Positions 10,221 through 16,965 of a stretch of 64,000 bases of DNA are shown piece after piece (position 1 is the stretch's first letter; the number at the start of each line of letters is the position of its first letter). The position numbers and the translations under genes are program-made. The DNA comes from an uncultured Collinsella sp. GTDB taxonomy: Bacteria; Actinomycetota; Coriobacteriia; Coriobacteriales; Coriobacteriaceae. The stretch covers positions 62,001-126,000 of the forward strand of contig UQMD01000001.1 of NCBI GenBank assembly GCA_900542155.1, written 5' to 3'. The notes beneath the pieces are model-generated. The model was not told where the DNA came from. It saw only the letters and a program-made list of their open reading frames with translations, and did no database searches.

Positions 10221-10496
10221 ATGACTGCATCGCTGCGCTCGGCTGTGCCTTTGCGCAAGAAAGAAATATACGGGAAGTCCCGCCATGACGCAAGCCCCAA
10301 TTTTGACTTTTTTGAAATTCAGCCAAATTGGCCTAATTTCGTCCAACCCGTGAAGGACCTGTGAAGCCGACCGCTGTACACGAAGGACAAAACGCCGCGA
10401 GCGGTAGCCGTCAACCGTTGGCAGATTCTACCGCGAAAACGATAGCACCAGACAACACAATCGAAGTATCAATGATCGCGTAGATATCGAGGCGCC

Positions 10497-10907
10497 ATGG
10501 ACGAAGAGCTTGATTACCTATGGGAGACCCTTGGGCTCGAGATCACTGCCGACCTTTGGCCCGAACGGGACAAAATCCATCCCACACTGCGCCCCGCCAT
10601 CACGGTGATGCAGGCAAACTACCGCCGCGCCTCATTTTTGATCATGCGGACGTCATGGCATGCGGCGCTCCCCGACCTCAAGCGCATACAGGCAAGCCTC
10701 GTCGAGCTGTCCGGCATGCCGACCGTTATATCCGAGACGAACCTGGAGCGGCGGCAGCGCGAGCGCCTGCAGCGGCAACGGATTCCGTTTATCTGCCCCG
10801 GCATTCAGGCATACCTGCCCTTTATGGACGAAGAGTACTGGAGCGACACGCCCGACAAGCACGTAAAGATCTACGACCCACACGAATGGACGCAGCTGGA
10901 AGACTGA
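10497..10907 (+). CDS. Small protein of unknown function, perhaps a truncated regulator
   Basis: A 136-residue frame starting MDEELDYLWETLGLEI, with no signal peptide or membrane segment. The middle part (ALPDLKRIQASLVELSGMPTV, then RERLQRQRIPFICPGIQAYL) recalls the N-terminal half of a gut-bacterial MarR-like protein. In those proteins an IPFI-x-YLPF pattern comes before a winged helix. Here the winged-helix half is absent, so this may be a shortened or decayed member. No clear ribosome binding site precedes the ATG. The likeness is from memory and is weak; function unknown. Confidence 0.5.
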   Translation: MDEELDYLWETLGLEITADLWPERDKIHPTLRPAITVMQANYRRASFLIMRTSWHAALPDLKRIQASLVELSGMPTVISETNLERRQRERLQRQRIPFICPGIQAYLPFMDEEYWSDTPDKHVKIYDPHEWTQLED

Positions 10908-10924
10908 CTGGGGCAGGCCCGCCG

Positions 10925-11036
10925 GCGGAAAGTGCGTCCCATTCTGGAAGCGAATTCCGGGGCGCAGTTTCCCGTAGAGCCTCCAACCGGAAAGCACATC
11001 CCAGAATCAGCGCTCGAAACGGGACGCACTTTCCGC
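10925..11036. repeat. Nested intergenic palindrome, 16-base outer arms
   Basis: Perfect 16-base inverted arms GCGGAAAGTGCGTCCC at 10925-10940 and its complement at 11021-11036 enclose 80 bases. A second pair inside (ATTCTGG at 10941-10947 with CCAGAAT at 11001-11007) continues the stem. The unit lies between the convergent genes at 10497-10907 and 11042-11401 and could act as a two-way terminator or be a non-autonomous mobile repeat. Confidence 0.8.
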
Positions 11037-11041
11037 AGCCG

Positions 11042-11401
11042 CTACAGCAACGCCTCGGCCCAAGCCGCTTCCCTAAAGCCGGGGATCGCAAAGTCGTCGC
11101 CCACCAGCAGCGGGCGCTTAACCAGCATGCCGTCAGTCGCCAGCAGCTCATAGCATTCCTGGTCCGTCACACCCGCATCCAGGCGCGCCTTCAGGCCCAG
11201 CTCTCGATATTTCATGCCCGACGAGTTAAAGAAGCGTCGCACCGGCAGCCCCGAACGAGCAATCCAGGTCGCAAGCTCATCGGCCGCGGGATTGTCCGTA
11301 ACGATATCGCGGTCGATATACTCTACCCCGTGTTCGTCCAGCCATGCCTTGGCCTTCTTACAGGTCGAGCACTTGGGATATTCAACAAACAGTACGGTCA
11401 T
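11042..11401 (-). CDS. ArsC/Spx-family thioredoxin-fold protein
   Basis: A 119-residue protein of the ArsC/Spx family with the redox motif CSTCKKAKAWL near the N-terminus (MTVLFVEYPKCSTC) and typical later blocks RRFFNSSG and LLATDGMLVKRPLL. Family members are arsenate reductases or Spx-type RNA polymerase partners. The two-cysteine CxxC and lack of neighbouring ars genes leave the role open. The start is the ATG at 11401 behind GGAGG, 13 codons inside the longest open frame. Confidence 0.85.
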   Translation of the reverse strand: MTVLFVEYPKCSTCKKAKAWLDEHGVEYIDRDIVTDNPAADELATWIARSGLPVRRFFNSSGMKYRELGLKARLDAGVTDQECYELLATDGMLVKRPLLVGDDFAIPGFREAAWAEALL

Positions 11402-11493
11402 GGGAATCCTCCGAATATAGATCGGCCAACGCAGGCACACGCCACACGAGGCGCCTTCGTATGATGGGGCAATTGTAGCCCACGGGTCACACG

Positions 11494-12546
11494 CTAAACG
11501 AACCGTACCCCGAATCCGCGTTTGATGAACGGCAGCAGCTCCATTGCCTCGGGCGTGATATGGCCCGCAACGTTCATGCGCTCATCACCGGGAAGATCGA
11601 CCCGCGCAATCTCAAGCTCGCCTTCGTAGCGCCCATAGCCGCTATTGCTCACAGCGATCGACCCCGCCTTTCGTGGCAGGCCGGCACCGGTATCCGTCGG
11701 CACGGAATCCGGCTTAAGCGTCGTGCGTGACTCCTGAGACCTAAAGATGAGGGCGCTCGAGTCGGGCCGGTCGTGATGAATCTGATCACGTACATAGGCA
11801 TAGCCGGAGTCAAGCTCGCATTGCAGGTCTACGTATCCGGCGGAAACTTGAGCAAACTGTGCCCAACCCGCATCGGAAAGATCGGGGTCGCCGACCAAAA
11901 CAATGTCGCAATCGGCGCCATGTGCGAGCTCAAGCATGTTGAGGGCAACCTTTGACGCGCGACCGCGCTGTGCCTCAACCGTCGGCAGCCCTTCGAATAC
12001 CGGCCCGCGAACGTTGGCATCACCCGGCACAAAAGCCATGATTTCGAAGCCGAGCGCCGCAAGACGAAGATTCGTCCGAGCAATGTCCTCCAGAGCTAAA
12101 CCGGTATAAGGCTTGGGATAAAAATTGTGGCAGGCGGCAAAACGAGTCACATCGGCACCGGCTTCTCGCCACGATGCGATTTCATCAGAACTCACCGTCG
12201 ATGCATTGACCACAATGCGAAATACACCGGACAGTTCCGCAACCCGCTGGGCACTAAAGCCATAGTCCAAACGAAGGTATTCCAGCCCCAGGTCACGCAG
12301 ATCCTCGATGCGCTCAAGCCCGAGCAAATCGCATGTGCGCGGCCCCACGTCGGCAATGAGCGCAATGCCGCGGGCGGAAAGCAGCGACAACACCTGGCGG
12401 ACCTTATCGGCATACGCCACTCCCCCGTCCTCGGGAATATGCAGTGAGGTAAACGCATAGCGCGCACCCGCCGCGGCACCACGCTCAATCGTCCGCTCAA
12501 TATCCTGCAGAGGGCTGGAAAGATAAATCGAAATACCCGTTTTCAC
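11494..12546 (-). CDS. mupG: 6-phospho-N-acetylmuramidase (DUF871 family)
   Basis: A 350-residue exo-type glycosidase of the DUF871/MupG family, which splits MurNAc-6P-GlcNAc disaccharides in the cytoplasm after PTS uptake. Typical stretches are GISIYLSSP, FTSLHIPED, ADVGPRTC, LRLDYGF, NASTVS and CHNFYPKPYTGL. The start is a GTG at 12546 with AAAGGAG nine bases upstream. It is the last gene of the murR-murQ-murP-mupG group. A terminator lies between murP and this gene and touches its ribosome binding site, so its expression may be lower or separately set. Confidence 0.9.
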   Translation of the reverse strand: MKTGISIYLSSPLQDIERTIERGAAAGARYAFTSLHIPEDGGVAYADKVRQVLSLLSARGIALIADVGPRTCDLLGLERIEDLRDLGLEYLRLDYGFSAQRVAELSGVFRIVVNASTVSSDEIASWREAGADVTRFAACHNFYPKPYTGLALEDIARTNLRLAALGFEIMAFVPGDANVRGPVFEGLPTVEAQRGRASKVALNMLELAHGADCDIVLVGDPDLSDAGWAQFAQVSAGYVDLQCELDSGYAYVRDQIHHDRPDSSALIFRSQESRTTLKPDSVPTDTGAGLPRKAGSIAVSNSGYGRYEGELEIARVDLPGDERMNVAGHITPEAMELLPFIKRGFGVRFV

Positions 12547-12561
12547 GCTTCAACGCTCCTT

Positions 12562-12596
12562 TAAAAAAGGCCGGCGGAGCAGTTAGCCCCGCCGGC
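12562..12596 (-). terminator. Terminator between murP and mupG
   Basis: An eight-base GC stem (12570-12577 with 12589-12596) is followed on the minus strand by CTTTTTTT. The T run merges with AAAGGAG, the ribosome binding site of mupG. Either most transcripts end here or read-through is controlled. Confidence 0.8.
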
Positions 12597-12663
12597 ACAA
12601 CCATAGCATCAAGAGATCTGCGTCACGTCAAGACGTTCGAATGACATAGCGCGCAGCATCAGG

Positions 12664-14094
12664 CTACTCGCCGAAAAACTCGTTGATCTTCTGCTCGTCC
12701 ACGCCAAAGAACCACGTCAGGACAAAGCCGGCGACATAGGCAAGCAGCATAGCGGCAACGTAGCCGAGCTGCTGACCAGGAACGACGATCAGCAGGCCAA
12801 ACAGACCGGAAACGCCCTGAGAAACCGTGCCGATGTGGAGCAGCGCCGCGAGCGCGCCGCCAAATCCGGCACCCAGGCAGGCCGTCACAAACGGACGAAC
12901 GAGCGGCAGCGTAACGGCATACATCAGAGGCTCGCCCACGCCCAGGATGCCAACGGGGATGGACTCGGCGACATACTTCTTGAGCTTGGCGTTCTTGGTC
13001 TTAAAGTACAGCGCCAAACCGGCACCGACCTGGCCGCCGCCAGCCATCATAAGGATGGGCAGCAGGTAATTGATGCCCTTGGTAGCGCCGTCGGGATCGT
13101 TGAGCATAGCGTGGATCGGCGTGAGCGCCTGATGCAGGCCGACGGACACCAGCGGCAAGAAGCCTGCCGACAGGATATAGCCGCCCAGGACGCCCAGCTT
13201 CTCGAAGATAAAGGTGAGGACGCTAAAGATTGCGGCCGTCAGCCATGCGCCAACCGGCTGGATGACAAGCATCAGAGCAAAGGCGCCGATGATGAGCACC
13301 AGCAGCGGGGACAGGAACGTATCGAGCGCGTTGGGCATGACCTTGCGAATCTGACGCTCCATCCAGGCGAAAAACGCACCAGCGATGAGAGCCGCAATCA
13401 TGCCGCCCGCGGCAGGATTGTACTGCGCATTGGTGAGCGGCAGCAGAATGGCAGTGGCAGGATCAGCAGCGCCAGGCGCAAGCAGGGGCATGGCACTGTT
13501 GGCGATGCACATCATGCCGGCGATACCGCCCAGTGCAGCGGAGCCACCAAACTCGCGTGCCGCGTTATAGCCCACCAAAATGGGCAGATAGGCGAAGAGG
13601 GCCCAACCCATGGAACGAATGCCCTGATACCACCACTCGCCCGCAAGCGCACCTGCCGTCGAGACATTGATGACGTTGCAGATACCGTTGATGAGGCCAG
13701 CCGCAATGATGCCGGGAAGCAGGGCGACGAAGACATTGGAAATCTTCTTAAGGAAGGCCTGAACCGGTTTGGACTCGTACTTGGCCTTCTGCGCGGCCTT
13801 GTTTGTGGCCGCAGCGTCAACTACGCTCTCGTCAGCAACGCCTTTCGCAAGGCCGGTGAGCTTGGAGAATTCCTCGAGCACCTTATTCACCTTGCCCGGA
13901 CCCAGCACGATCTGCATCGTGTCGTCCTCAACAAGGCCCATCACGCCGTCGAGTGCCTTAATACCCTCCGTGTCGACGTTGCCCGTGTCTTTGACGGTCA
14001 CGCGCAGGCGCGTCATGCACGCCGCGTTTGCGAGCACGTTGTCTTTACCGCCCAAAAGGTCCAGCAGCTTTTGAGCCAGCTCTTTGTTCGTCAT
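12664..14094 (-). CDS. murP: PTS MurNAc-type transporter, EIIBC
   Basis: A 476-residue PTS permease with an N-terminal EIIB domain and a membrane EIIC domain. The phosphorylated cysteine is Cys26 in NAACMTRLRV. The EIIC part begins near residue 115 (FLKKISNVFVALLPGIIAAG) and has about ten hydrophobic segments, with GVGEPLMYAVTLP near the end. No EIIA domain is fused, as usual for MurP, which borrows the glucose EIIA. Its place between murQ and mupG supports N-acetylmuramate (or MurNAc-GlcNAc) as substrate. ATG at 14094 behind GGAGGAG. Confidence 0.9.
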   Translation of the reverse strand: MTNKELAQKLLDLLGGKDNVLANAACMTRLRVTVKDTGNVDTEGIKALDGVMGLVEDDTMQIVLGPGKVNKVLEEFSKLTGLAKGVADESVVDAAATNKAAQKAKYESKPVQAFLKKISNVFVALLPGIIAAGLINGICNVINVSTAGALAGEWWYQGIRSMGWALFAYLPILVGYNAAREFGGSAALGGIAGMMCIANSAMPLLAPGAADPATAILLPLTNAQYNPAAGGMIAALIAGAFFAWMERQIRKVMPNALDTFLSPLLVLIIGAFALMLVIQPVGAWLTAAIFSVLTFIFEKLGVLGGYILSAGFLPLVSVGLHQALTPIHAMLNDPDGATKGINYLLPILMMAGGGQVGAGLALYFKTKNAKLKKYVAESIPVGILGVGEPLMYAVTLPLVRPFVTACLGAGFGGALAALLHIGTVSQGVSGLFGLLIVVPGQQLGYVAAMLLAYVAGFVLTWFFGVDEQKINEFFGE

Positions 14095-14151
14095 AACTCC
14101 TCCTTGTATTGGGTATCTCGTCTGGATGTCATATCAGCTCACGCCGTGCAC

Positions 14152-15075
14152 CTATTGGGCATCGGCATCGCTCTTCTCATGGCCGCTCACCGCAGTACGG
14201 ACATGGCCTCGCGCCCGCTCAAGAGCTACCGCAGCCTGCTCGGCATCGCAGTCCAGCAGCACCGAGACAATAGCGGTTTTTACGTGGCCGCCGGCATCTG
14301 CAAGCGCCTGAATAGCGTGCTCGCGCGTACAGCCGGTCGCCTCCATCACGATGTTCTGGCCGCGCACCACCAACTTCTCGTTCGTCTGCTGCACATCGAC
14401 CATCAGGTTTTGGTACACCTTGCCAATCTTGACCATGGCACCGGTCGAAATCATATTGAGAATGAGCTTTTGGACCGTTCCCGCTTTGAGCCTCGTTGAG
14501 CCGGTCAGTACCTCGGGACCGGGCACGGGCTCAATGGCAAGATCTGCGCTCTCCCCGATCTTCGACCCTTGGTTACAGGCAATTGCGATGGTCTTGCACC
14601 CAGTTGCTTTGGCGTACACAAGACCGCCCACCACATAGGGAGTACGACCGCTTGCCGCCAGGCCAACGACAAGATCCTTGTCCGAGAGTCCACGCTCCCG
14701 CAGGTCGCTCGCGCCAAGCTCCTCGCTGTCTTCGGCACCTTCGACAGCCTTGATAAACGCCGTCTCGCCTCCGGCAATGAGCCCGACAATCAAATCGGGT
14801 GACACACCAAACGTGGGCGGGCACTCCGAAGCGTCGAGCACGCCCAGACGACCGCTGGTGCCTGCACCCATGTAAAAGACGCGCCCGCCGCGCTCGAGTG
14901 TCTCGGCAGCCCAGTCGATTGCTGTGGCAACCTGGGGCAACACTTTCGTAACCGACTGGACGGCACGAAGATCCTCATCATTCATCGTCGTGACGATTTG
15001 CAGCGATGTCATCGTATCGAGGTCCATTGACCTTTGATTACGCTGTTCGGTCGTGAATTTTGTTAAATCGAGCAT
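14152..15075 (-). CDS. murQ: N-acetylmuramic acid 6-phosphate etherase
   Basis: Cleaves the lactyl ether of MurNAc-6P to give GlcNAc-6P and D-lactate. It has 307 residues and a SIS fold. Diagnostic blocks are YMGAGTSGRLGVLDASECPP, with the catalytic glutamate in SEC, and LIAGGETAF with the second glutamate. The start is the ATG at 15075 (MLDLTKFTTEQRN) preceded by GAGGTG; the longer open frame reads into murR and was rejected. It lies 10 bases after murR and 57 before murP in the same operon. Confidence 0.95.
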   Translation of the reverse strand: MLDLTKFTTEQRNQRSMDLDTMTSLQIVTTMNDEDLRAVQSVTKVLPQVATAIDWAAETLERGGRVFYMGAGTSGRLGVLDASECPPTFGVSPDLIVGLIAGGETAFIKAVEGAEDSEELGASDLRERGLSDKDLVVGLAASGRTPYVVGGLVYAKATGCKTIAIACNQGSKIGESADLAIEPVPGPEVLTGSTRLKAGTVQKLILNMISTGAMVKIGKVYQNLMVDVQQTNEKLVVRGQNIVMEATGCTREHAIQALADAGGHVKTAIVSVLLDCDAEQAAVALERARGHVRTAVSGHEKSDADAQ

Positions 15076-15085
15076 TTCATTCACC

Positions 15086-15937
15086 TCATCTTTCCTGTTT
15101 CTCGATGTAGTTTTGCTTAATGACATGCGTCGCCCGCTCGTAGTCGCTGGCAACGTAAGCAGCGTACAGGGCATCGACAACCATAAGCTGGGCCATACGC
15201 GAAGCCATGGCACCGCTGCGGACCAAGGGCTCACTCGCAGCGACGCCGAGCACGGCATCGGCCATAGCGGCAAGCTTGGACGACCCATCTACTTTGGTCA
15301 CGGCCACAACGGGACAGTTGTGACGTTGAGCCTCGACGGTGCAGTCCAGCACTTCTTGCGTTAAGCCCGAGTAGCTAAAGGCAATTGCCATATCGCCCTC
15401 ATGCATGTTCTTTGCACACAGGAGCTGATCATGCCAGTCGTCGTACAGATGGCACTCTTTGTCGACACGCATGAGTTTTTGCGCCAGATCGTGCGCAACC
15501 AAACGAGAGGCACCGATACCGAACAGATTGACCGCGCGTGCCCGTTTAAGATGGGCCGCGCATCGCTCCAAGACGGTGTAATCGAGCGTTCGCGCCGTCG
15601 CCTCGATCGTGCGCACGTTGCTTTTCATCACCTTCCCCACGATACGTTCGACGCTGTCATCCATGGAGATGTCCTCGAGGGCAACGTCTTTCTTGTCACC
15701 CAAGAGTGCCAGTTCGGCAATCAGTTCGCGCTGGAACTCCTTGTAGCCCGCAAAACCCAAGTGCTTGCAAAAACGCAAAATGCTCGAGGGCGAGGAGAAC
15801 GTGGCGTCGGCAAGACTGCGGACGGACAGCCCGACCACCTCGTGCGGATGAGCGCTCACGTATGCGATGACATTGCGTTCCGCCGGACTCGCGCTGAGCT
15901 CGCGCTCGCGAAGCCTTAAAAGCAATCCGTTTGCCAT
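15086..15937 (-). CDS. murR: RpiR-family transcriptional regulator of MurNAc use
   Basis: A 283-residue regulator with an N-terminal RpiR helix-turn-helix (LSVRSLADATFSSPSSILRF) and a C-terminal SIS sugar-phosphate domain (NLFGIGASRLVAHDLAQKL, then AIAFSYSGLTQEVL). Homologues sense MurNAc-6P. The start is the ATG at 15937 because GGAGGT lies seven bases upstream; a GTG at 15946 overlaps that site and is unlikely. As first gene of the operon it probably controls its own transcription together with murQ, murP and mupG. Confidence 0.88.
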   Translation of the reverse strand: MANGLLLRLRERELSASPAERNVIAYVSAHPHEVVGLSVRSLADATFSSPSSILRFCKHLGFAGYKEFQRELIAELALLGDKKDVALEDISMDDSVERIVGKVMKSNVRTIEATARTLDYTVLERCAAHLKRARAVNLFGIGASRLVAHDLAQKLMRVDKECHLYDDWHDQLLCAKNMHEGDMAIAFSYSGLTQEVLDCTVEAQRHNCPVVAVTKVDGSSKLAAMADAVLGVAASEPLVRSGAMASRMAQLMVVDALYAAYVASDYERATHVIKQNYIEKQER

Positions 15938-16037
15938 CTCAAACACCTCCGTTGAGAAGAATTAAAGACCAACGAACGATTTGTACCGGATATAAACAGC
16001 TTATACGATACATTGTGCCGCATCGTGGCGCACAAAG

Positions 16038-16060
16038 GGCGAGCGTTCTACCGCTCGCCC
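16038..16060 (-). terminator. Hairpin downstream of the serine recombinase
   Basis: Perfect nine-base arms GGGCGAGCG and its complement with a five-base loop; only a short TTT follows on the minus strand. A weak terminator for the recombinase transcript is the likeliest reading. Confidence 0.5.
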
Positions 16061-16117
16061 CTCAAATCCGACCGCTCGGAAATACGCGCGACACAAAATA
16101 ATTCAACAAGGTCGCAT

Positions 16118-16143
16118 TATCGGTAACAGGGCTGTTACCGATA
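16118..16143. promoter_or_regulatory. 11-base palindrome near the recombinase, possible crossover or binding site
   Basis: TATCGGTAACA at 16118-16128 and its perfect complement at 16133-16143 flank GGGC. It lies 40 bases downstream of the recombinase stop. Serine recombinases act at short dyads close to their genes, so this is a candidate, but a simple hairpin cannot be excluded. Confidence 0.35.
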
Positions 16144-16182
16144 CCGCCTCGCGTGGGCGCCAATCGGACGTGCCGCAAACCC

Positions 16183-16788
16183 CTACCCCGACTCGCGCAT
16201 CCAGCGATCGAACGTCCCCACGCACACGCCCAGGCGCTTTGCCGCCTGGCTGCGGGTAATATCGCCTGCCTCATAGCTATCGCGCACCAGCTCAAACTGA
16301 GGAGGGCACGGCTTGCGAGGTCGACCGAAACGGACCCCTCGCGCCCGCGCCGCTGCAATTCCCTCCGCCTGGCGCCGATGGATATTCTCGCGCTCCACCT
16401 GCGCCACGTAGCTCAGCAGTTGCAGCACTATATCGGCAATCAGGGTGTTGGTCACATCCGGCGCGCCGCTGGCCCTGGCGCGCGTGTCAAGCAATGGCAT
16501 GTCCAACACCACAATGGCAACTCCGAGCTCCTTGGTAATGCGTCGCCATTCCTCAAGAATCTCGGAGTAATTACGACCAAGTCGGTCGATAGAAAGCACC
16601 ACCAGCACGTCCCCGTCTCCCAGGACGTGCAGCAGCTCGCGATAACGCGGTCGATCGAAGTCCTTGCCGCTCGCATGGTCGGCATAAATATTCGCCGAGC
16701 CCACGCCATAGGCGCCCAGCGCATCCAGCTGCCGATTAAGATTCTGATCGCGCGAACTCACCCGCGCATAACCGTACACCGTCGCCAT
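16183..16788 (-). CDS. Serine recombinase (resolvase/invertase family)
   Basis: A 202-residue site-specific recombinase. The catalytic serine lies in YGYARVSSRDQNLNRQLDAL, followed by LSIDRLGRNYSEILEEW, the E helix around LLSYVAQVERENIHRRQAEG, and a C-terminal Hin-type helix-turn-helix (SQAAKRLGVCVGTFDRWM). Start at the ATG at 16788 (MATVYGYARV). No transposase, invertible segment or inverted pair of sites is evident next to it, so it appears to be an orphan from a lost mobile element. It separates the mur operon from rnr. Confidence 0.9.
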   Translation of the reverse strand: MATVYGYARVSSRDQNLNRQLDALGAYGVGSANIYADHASGKDFDRPRYRELLHVLGDGDVLVVLSIDRLGRNYSEILEEWRRITKELGVAIVVLDMPLLDTRARASGAPDVTNTLIADIVLQLLSYVAQVERENIHRRQAEGIAAARARGVRFGRPRKPCPPQFELVRDSYEAGDITRSQAAKRLGVCVGTFDRWMRESG

Positions 16789-16810
16789 CTCATCCCCGCT
16801 TTCTTGTAAA

Positions 16811-16852
16811 CCTGCCAAAAAGGGACAGGTTTATTTTGGTAGGTTTTACCTC
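16811..16852. repeat. Dispersed repeat, copy 1 (CCTGCCAAAAAGGGACAGG)
   Basis: A 42-base unit beginning CCTGCCAAAAAGGGACAGG and running through TTATTTTGG. Its ends pair (AAACCTGCCAAAA with TTTTGGTAGGTTT). A second copy with a few differences lies at 28971-29012. It resembles short REP-like palindromes. Confidence 0.7.
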
Positions 16853-16908
16853 TCAAATAGCAGGTAAGCGGGCGGCCGAGCAGACGGCAAGGTAGCCACG
16901 ATTCAAAT

Positions 16909-16940
16909 GCGGAGGGCGGCCCCGAAAGACCGCCCTCCGC
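16909..16940 (-). terminator. Terminator after rnr
   Basis: Perfect 11-base arms GCGGAGGGCGG at 16909-16919 and its complement at 16930-16940 with a 10-base loop. The following T run on the minus strand is short. Confidence 0.65.
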
Positions 16941-16965
16941 TCTCCCGCCACGAGTCGGGATTTAG

